This document shows positions 21,465 to 24,763 of a stretch of DNA of 24,763 nucleotides, in pieces. The translations under genes and the position numbers were made by a program. Under the pieces are notes generated by a model. It did no database searches. It had not been told where the DNA came from and saw only the letters and a program-made list of their open reading frames with translations. This DNA is from T1Sed10-7 sp040904745 (GTDB taxonomy: Bacteria > Actinomycetota > Nitriliruptoria > Nitriliruptorales > Nitriliruptoraceae). The DNA lies in assembly GCA_040904745.1 (NCBI GenBank), contig JBBDSW010000145.1, positions 1-24,763 of the forward strand, given 5' to 3'. Each line of letters opens with the position of its first letter. Positions within the stretch are counted from its first letter, which is position 1.

Positions 21465-21971
21465 GTGAGCGAAGATCGCGATCGGCCCTCCGTGATCCCG
21501 GAGCTCACCCACCTCGACGACCGTGGCGACGCCCGGATGGTCGAGGTCGGGGAGAAGCCGGTGACCGCGCGGTCGGCCACCGCCTCTTGCGAGGTCCACA
21601 TGGCGCCGGCGACGGCCGCGGCGCTCCTCGACGGCGAGCTCCCGAAGGGTGACGCGCTGCCGGTGGTGCGCATCGCCGGTATCCAGGCGGCGAAGCGCAC
21701 CCACGAGCTCATCCCGCTGTGCCACCAACTGGCACTCACCGGCGTCGACGTCGACGTCGAGGTGGAGCGTGCCACGGGCCTTGCGACCATCACGGCCACA
21801 GCACGGGCGACCGATCGGACCGGCGTCGAGATGGAGGCGATGACGGCGGCGAGCGTCGCGGCGTTGACCCTCTACGACCTCGTCAAGGCCGTCCAGCGCG
21901 ACGTCGTCATCTCGGGTCTCCGGCTGCGCGAGAAGCACGGTGGCCGCAGCGGCGACGTGGTGTTGCCATGA
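21465..21971 (+). CDS. moaC: Cyclic pyranopterin monophosphate synthase MoaC
   Basis: A 168-residue MoaC, which with MoaA turns GTP into cyclic pyranopterin monophosphate, the first step of molybdenum-cofactor synthesis. In order: ARMVEVGEKPVTARSATA, IAGIQAAKRTHELIPLCHQL (the conserved Lys and His ligands of the active site), GVEMEAMTAASVAALTLYD and KAVQRDVVISGLRLREKHGGRSGD. The start GTG 21465, seven bases after the moeA stop, gives MSEDRDRPSVIPELTH; the longer frame from 21435 would overlap moeA. GTGAGG, which overlaps the moeA stop, can serve as ribosome site. No moaA, moaE or moaD lies in the window. It is probably co-transcribed with galU-moeA. Confidence 0.94.
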   Translation: MSEDRDRPSVIPELTHLDDRGDARMVEVGEKPVTARSATASCEVHMAPATAAALLDGELPKGDALPVVRIAGIQAAKRTHELIPLCHQLALTGVDVDVEVERATGLATITATARATDRTGVEMEAMTAASVAALTLYDLVKAVQRDVVISGLRLREKHGGRSGDVVLP

Positions 21972-22025
21972 CCAGGTCGGCCAGGCGGACGGTTCCGGGT
22001 CCTTCGGGCCGGATGTGCACGGTGT

Positions 22026-22031
22026 TACGGT
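22026..22031 (+). promoter_or_regulatory. Putative -10 box upstream of the SepX-like gene (TACGGT)
   Basis: TACGGT fits TANNNT and lies in the 129-bp gap after moaC. The start near 22038 would give a leader with the short reading frame at 22081. No clear -35. Confidence 0.35.
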
Positions 22032-22080
22032 CAGCGCGTTCCGGTGGGACCGCGTCCACCGGGATCCCGGAGGTGGCCAC

Positions 22081-22104
22081 ATGCGGGACGGAAACGACGC
22101 GTGA
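22081..22104 (+). CDS. Seven-codon leader reading frame coupled to the SepX-like gene
   Basis: ATG 22081 has the best ribosome site of the region, GGAGG (22069-22073) seven bases upstream, yet it encodes only MRDGNDA before TGA 22102-22104. The TGA overlaps the GTG start of the next gene as GTGA. This layout can pass ribosomes to the weakly equipped GTG 22101. It could instead be a chance ATG or the mark of a base-call error that shifted a longer N-terminus. Confidence 0.35.
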   Translation: MRDGNDA

Positions 22105-22655
22105 ACGAACCGCTGGTACTGCTCATCCTCGTATGGGCTGTGCTCTTCGTCCCCGGCGCCGTCCGGGCCCGCAACACCTCACCACATGCCACCGTCGGAG
22201 GGTTCGAGCGCGCGATGGATGTCCTTCGAAGCGAGGCCCACGGAGGTGGGGGAGGCCGGTCGCTGATGGTGCCCGCTGACGCCAGCCGGATCGTCGAACG
22301 CCCCGTCGAACACGGGGTCGTCGGGAGCGGGCCCGGGGTGCCGAGCGAGGATCCGGTGATCGCCCGCCGCCGCGCGTGGTTCATCCGCGGCCTGTTCGCG
22401 ATCGGTGTGACCTTCGGGTTCGCGCTCCTGGTCGGTGGCGCCATGTGGCTACTGTTCACCGCGGTGATCGTCGCGGACGCGGCCTACGTCACCGTGCTGC
22501 GTCGTCTGAAGGTCCAGCGTGACGAGGCTCGGCAGGTCGTCCGCGAGCTCGACCTCGAAGGTGGCGTGGCCCCGGTCAGCGGCCAGGTGGCGGTCGGTGG
22601 CGAGCAGGCATGGGTCGGCTCCGGGAGCGTGCGTCTCCGGCGCTGGGACGACTGA
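22101..22655 (+). CDS. SepX/GlpR-like membrane protein
   Basis: A 184-residue membrane protein. One helix sits at the very N-terminus (about 4-20, LVLLILVWAVLFVPGAV). A polar 70-residue cytosolic linker (RARNTSPHATVGGFERAMDVL) follows, then an Arg-rich stop (IARRRAWFIRG) and a helical hairpin of two more membrane segments (about 96-130). The cytosolic tail is charged (RRLKVQRDEARQVVRELDLE). Topology and the ILVWAVLFVPGAV start resemble actinobacterial SepX/GlpR, which place the gephyrin-like Glp and FtsZ at the septum and are encoded near galU-moeA. Overall similarity outside these stretches is low, so the call rests on topology and position. GTG 22101 has only a weak ribosome site and may depend on coupling to the preceding leader frame. 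The next gene starts one base after its stop. Confidence 0.65.
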   Translation: MNEPLVLLILVWAVLFVPGAVRARNTSPHATVGGFERAMDVLRSEAHGGGGGRSLMVPADASRIVERPVEHGVVGSGPGVPSEDPVIARRRAWFIRGLFAIGVTFGFALLVGGAMWLLFTAVIVADAAYVTVLRRLKVQRDEARQVVRELDLEGGVAPVSGQVAVGGEQAWVGSGSVRLRRWDD

Positions 22656-22656
22656 G

Positions 22657-23316
22657 GTGTCGACACCGCCGGAGGACCTGGTGGCCGCCGTCGCACCGCT
22701 CCGAGAACGGCTCGAGGACCGGCATGCAGCCCGGGAGGTCGGACTGGCAGCCTCCCGCGATGCGATCCGCGCTGCCGCGAACGCGATCCGCGCGGTCCAC
22801 CGTGGCGAGACGGAGCGGGCGGATGGGCTGATCGCCGACGCGAAGGCCGAACTCGCGCGCGCCACCGACGCCTGCGCGCCGCACCCCGAGGTGCTGCACG
22901 CCGGATTCATCCCCGACGCCGCCAAGGAGGTGGCCGAGGCGGTCCTGACGCGGGCAGCGGTCGCCGGTACGAGTCTGCCGGCCCCGGCCGACATCGGGGT
23001 CGACGAGGTGTCCTGGCTGCACGGGCTCGCGGAGACGGTCGGCGAGCTTCGTCGCGCCAGCCTCGATCGCGTCCGTGCGGGTGACCTCGAGACCGCGGAG
23101 CGCTTCCTCGACCTGATGCAGGAGATCCTGGCGGCCCTGGCGACGATCGACGTGCCGGACGGGCTGTCGCGGGGGCTCAGGCGGGCGAGCGATTCCGCTC
23201 GGGCGATCACCGAGCGGACCCGAGGTGACCTGACCACGGCCGCTGGTCAGCGGGAGCTGCGCCGGGCCCTGGATGCCCACCGTGCTGCGCTCGACCAGGC
23301 GGTCGGTGACGCCTGA
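22657..23316 (+). CDS. Translin-family helical protein
   Basis: A 219-residue all-helical soluble protein. The pattern AIRAVHRGETERADGLIADAK, then HPEVLHAGFIPDAAKEVAEA, VDEVSWLHGLAETVGELRRA, DRVRAGDLETAERFLDLMQEI and ERTRGDLT matches the translin fold family as found in archaea and scattered bacteria. In eukaryotes translin binds RNA/DNA and with TRAX forms C3PO. The archaeal homologue carries nuclease-type acidic residues; here Glu/Asp appear in AVGELRR- and ERFLDLMQE-like helices, but whether they form an active site cannot be judged. GTG 22657 is one base after the upstream stop, so translation is likely coupled to the SepX-like gene. Often misannotated as haloacid dehalogenase. Confidence 0.72.
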   Translation: MSTPPEDLVAAVAPLRERLEDRHAAREVGLAASRDAIRAAANAIRAVHRGETERADGLIADAKAELARATDACAPHPEVLHAGFIPDAAKEVAEAVLTRAAVAGTSLPAPADIGVDEVSWLHGLAETVGELRRASLDRVRAGDLETAERFLDLMQEILAALATIDVPDGLSRGLRRASDSARAITERTRGDLTTAAGQRELRRALDAHRAALDQAVGDA

Positions 23317-23368
23317 ATCGGCGCTGGCTGGATCGGTCGGCTCCGCGGGTCGCGCACACCGGTGCGCG

Positions 23369-23398
23369 TTGGCGGCCCTGGTGGGCCACGGCTACCAT
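23369..23398 (+). promoter_or_regulatory. Promoter of tRNA-Ala
   Basis: TTGGCG (23369-23374), 18 bases, TACCAT (23393-23398). The start near 23405 lies 36 bases before the mature tRNA. This is the most complete -35/-10 pair in the window after that of fmdB. Confidence 0.6.
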
Positions 23399-23440
23399 CC
23401 GCGCGCGCCCGCCGATGGTCGATCCGACGGGCCGGCCCCA

Positions 23441-23514
23441 GGGGGTGTAGCTCAGCCTGGCAGAGCACTTCGTTCGCAACGAAGGGGCCGTCGGTTCAAA
23501 TCCGATCACCTCCA
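23441..23514 (+). tRNA. tRNA-Ala (anticodon CGC)
   Basis: The cloverleaf is complete. The acceptor stem GGGGGTG / CACCTCC contains the G3-U70 wobble that marks alanine tRNAs. The D arm is GCTC-AGCCTGGCA-GAGC, and the anticodon stem CTTCG/CGAAG has loop TTCGCAA (anticodon CGC at 23475-23477, reading GCG). The T arm is GTCGG-TTCAAAT-CCGAT, the discriminator is A, and CCA is encoded (23515-23517). Its 3' half is a common integration target, and an integrase remnant lies just downstream. Confidence 0.95.
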
Positions 23515-23522
23515 CCACCGAG

Positions 23523-23555
23523 ACCGCCTCCTAGCCCCAGCTAGGAGGCGGTTTT
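23523..23555 (+). terminator. Intrinsic terminator of tRNA-Ala
   Basis: A perfect 13-bp stem (ACCGCCTCCTAGC at 23523-23535 with 23540-23552) closes a CCCA loop and runs into TTTT. It begins five bases after the CCA end. Confidence 0.93.
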
Positions 23556-23587
23556 CGCATGGTAGGGGGAGGTCCCTTTCGTTTTCG

Positions 23588-23616
23588 TGTGGTGAGCTCA
23601 CCACAGTCTCACCACA
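23588..23616. repeat. Three CTCACCACA half-sites (integrase-arm-like)
   Basis: TGTGGTGAGCTCACCACA (23588-23605) is a perfect 18-bp palindrome. A further direct copy of the half-site CTCACCACA begins at 23608, 11 bp (one helical turn) after the second. It lies between the tRNA terminator and the integrase remnant, where arm-type integrase or excisionase sites of an attL junction would be expected. The remaining stretch 23617-23801 shows no gene. Confidence 0.7.
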
Positions 23617-23801
23617 ACTCGCGCGACAAGTTGGCCAGGATCGGATGGGCAGAACCGTTGCCGAGGCCCACTCGAGGGTCGGGCCGACCATCACCCGGAG
23701 CGGCCTGTCGAGGTCCGAGCCGTCCCGGTGACCGTCGCTGACAGCTCACTGGCGAGCAGTGCGCGATCCGTCGTCGGTTGGTCGGTCGACGTGCTCCGAG
23801 G

Positions 23802-24455
23802 CTAGGAGCGGGGGTCGCCTGCCTTGATCGCCGAGCTCGCGAGACGGAGTTCCCGTCGCGGACGAGCACCGACGTACAGCTGCCAGCACGCGTAGCCGTC
23901 GCGATGCCCCAGGTGGCTCGCGACGTCCTCTGGGTCGAGCCCGAGCTCGAAGAGTTGGTAGCAGGCGGCATGGTGACGCCAGGCGTGAACACTCCATCGC
24001 CACCGGCGTCGATCCTGACCGGAAACCGGGCAGCTCGCCTCGTCGTGCGGCGGAGAGCTCTTCGAGTGGTGGCAGTAGTCCTCACGCGTTGGCCATGCTG
24101 TGGCTTCGGCCCAGCGGTCGAAGCGCCGCAGCCGCCAGCGGTCCACCGGCCAGGTACTGCCTTCGGGAGCAGGGAACCACCAGCCCTCTGCCTGAGGACC
24201 GAGGGAGTCGAGATCGTCCGCCAACCAGGCTGGTACCCACATCTCCCGGTGCTTTCGGTGCTTCGGAGGCAGCTGTCGCTTCGTGGACCGATCGGCTCGC
24301 TCCTCGATGTCGAACCATCCGTTCCCGTCGTCGTCGCGCCACCATCGGGACTCGTGCAGGGCAAGTGCCTCGCCGATGCGGGGACCAGCGAAGGCCAAGA
24401 GGTCGAAGAGCAGCGCATCGCGCCGGCCACCTAGCCCGAGTTTCCGGGCTAGCTG
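23802..24455 (-). pseudogene. Tyrosine recombinase (phage-type integrase), 5'-truncated
   Basis: Only the catalytic domain remains. The open frame begins right after an in-frame TGA (24456-24458) with LARKLGLGGRRDALL, which already belongs to the catalytic fold, so the arm-binding and core-binding N-terminal domains are missing. Counted from the internal ATG 24398, the catalytic residues are present: Arg7 in GPRIGEAL, His138 and Arg141 in HAWRHH, His165 in LGHRDGY and the nucleophile Tyr175 in QLYVGA. The gene points at tRNA-Ala, the normal layout of an integrated element whose attachment site is the tRNA 3' end. The cause of truncation is probably the adjacent insertion sequence. Without the N-terminal domains, recombination activity is unlikely. 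The Trp-rich, Asp-rich middle region resembles actinobacterial phage or ICE integrases. Confidence 0.85.
24431..24452. repeat. Inverted repeat at the integrase truncation point
   Basis: CTAGCCCG and CGGGCTAG (eight-base arms) enclose AGTTTC. It lies within the first codons of the open integrase remnant, immediately before the TGA that ends homology. It could be a fragment of a mobile-element end or a chance palindrome in coding sequence. Confidence 0.5.
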
Positions 24456-24458
24456 TCA

Positions 24459-24524
24459 CGCGGCTGGCATCGTTGCAGGTCAGGAGCGGTTTCTGGGGAG
24501 GCTGGGTGTATTACCCACACTGGG
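24459..24524. mobile_element. Probable end of the insertion sequence
   Basis: The 66 bases between the integrase remnant and the transposase stop include GGGTGTATTACCCACAC (about 24505-24521), whose GGGT/ACCC pairs form a small palindrome. One terminal inverted repeat should lie here. The other end is outside the window, so exact limits and target duplication cannot be set. Confidence 0.45.
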
Positions 24525-24763
24525 TCAGCGGCGGGGTGCGTGACGGTCGAGGTCGAAGAGTTCGTAGAGACGCTGCTGGAGGGGGGTCATGTCGGTGAGC
24601 ATGCGTCGGGCGCGGGGTCTGCCTCGATCGGCTTGGTAGAGCAGCACGGTCTCCTGGATGCCGGTCAGTTCGGTGAGCAGGCCGCGGACGGAGAGGTTGA
24701 GGCCGGCCTGGTGGGCTTCGCGGCGCATGAGGTGGGCGATCTGCAGGGCGAGGACGCAGTAGA
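24525..24763 (-). CDS. IS1634/IS4-type transposase, C-terminal fragment (runs off the window)
   Basis: The last 78 or so codons of a DDE transposase. The frame is open to the window edge, with YCVLALQIAHLMRREA, then NLSVRGLLTELTGIQETVLLY, RARRMLTDMTPLQQRLYELF and the ending LDRHAPRR. This tail is typical of IS1634-like (IS4 superfamily) transposases, in which the YCVLAL helix follows the catalytic Glu region. The start and the three catalytic acidic residues lie beyond 24763. The internal ATG at 24728 is only a Met within the protein. It probably entered the tRNA-linked element and removed the integrase 5' end. Whether the transposase is intact cannot be judged. Confidence 0.8.
   Translation of the reverse strand, partial: YCVLALQIAHLMRREAHQAGLNLSVRGLLTELTGIQETVLLYQADRGRPRARRMLTDMTPLQQRLYELFDLDRHAPRR

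Noticed and set aside
23609..24430. A 273-codon minus frame between the tRNA and the IS
   Set aside because: It is a different frame from the one carrying the integrase catalytic motifs; its product is Ser/Arg/Thr-rich with no domain.

Overview
The window comes from a high-GC chromosome and looks like a deep-branching actinobacterium. The evidence is very strong G/C bias at third codon positions, many GTG starts, extended TANNNT-type -10 hexamers (TAGCGT recurs upstream of three genes), one clear leaderless start, and the actinobacterial gene order 5-FCL / FmdB zinc ribbon / SAF protein, divergent from galU-moeA-moaC-SepX-like. No genus can be named from sequence alone. A 100-N scaffold gap (11537-11636) marks it as draft sequence.

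Left part (1-5744): CorA-type Mg2+ channel, an MFS exporter carrying its own C-terminal cyclic-nucleotide-binding-like domain, a convergent triple-PAS protein with no output domain, and a membrane-anchored spermidine-synthase-like protein. A divergent ABC-F translation factor (EttA, start revised to 5880) follows.

Molybdenum part (7590-11930): a minus-strand pair of a MobA-FdhD fusion and a YdeP/FdhF-like molybdopterin oxidoreductase. MobA adds GMP to molybdopterin, FdhD sulfurates the bis-MGD cofactor, and the oxidoreductase is the likely client. The N gap falls inside the fusion, but the two gap flanks are the same 55 bp. Collapsing them restores one 530-codon frame, so the gene is probably intact. 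MoeA and MoaC, which act earlier in the same cofactor pathway, are encoded 9 kb away in the window.

Middle part (12007-17358): a DUF2185/Imm33-like small protein, a two-META-domain lipoprotein, an S9 prolyl-oligopeptidase-type hydrolase with a leaderless promoter and an ADP-rich insert, and an SDR-DUF2867 protein. Two intergenic regions (7693-7797 and 13541-13645) each carry a pair of the same 33-bp palindrome with an identical 72-bp period; this repeat family is the least explained item in the window.

Housekeeping divergon (17306-23316): on the minus strand, 5-FCL, an FmdB/Ruc-like zinc-ribbon protein and a SAF-domain membrane protein, with a near-perfect CIRCE operator (HrcA site) between 5-FCL and fmdB. 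On the plus strand are galU-moeA-moaC, then a SepX/GlpR-like membrane protein preceded by a seven-codon reading frame with a good ribosome site, then a translin-family protein.

Right end (23369-24763): tRNA-Ala(CGC) with promoter and strong terminator, followed by integrase-arm-like repeats, a 5'-truncated tyrosine integrase facing the tRNA, and the 3' end of an IS1634/IS4-type transposase. This reads as the decayed edge of an element that integrated at the tRNA gene and was later hit by an insertion sequence.
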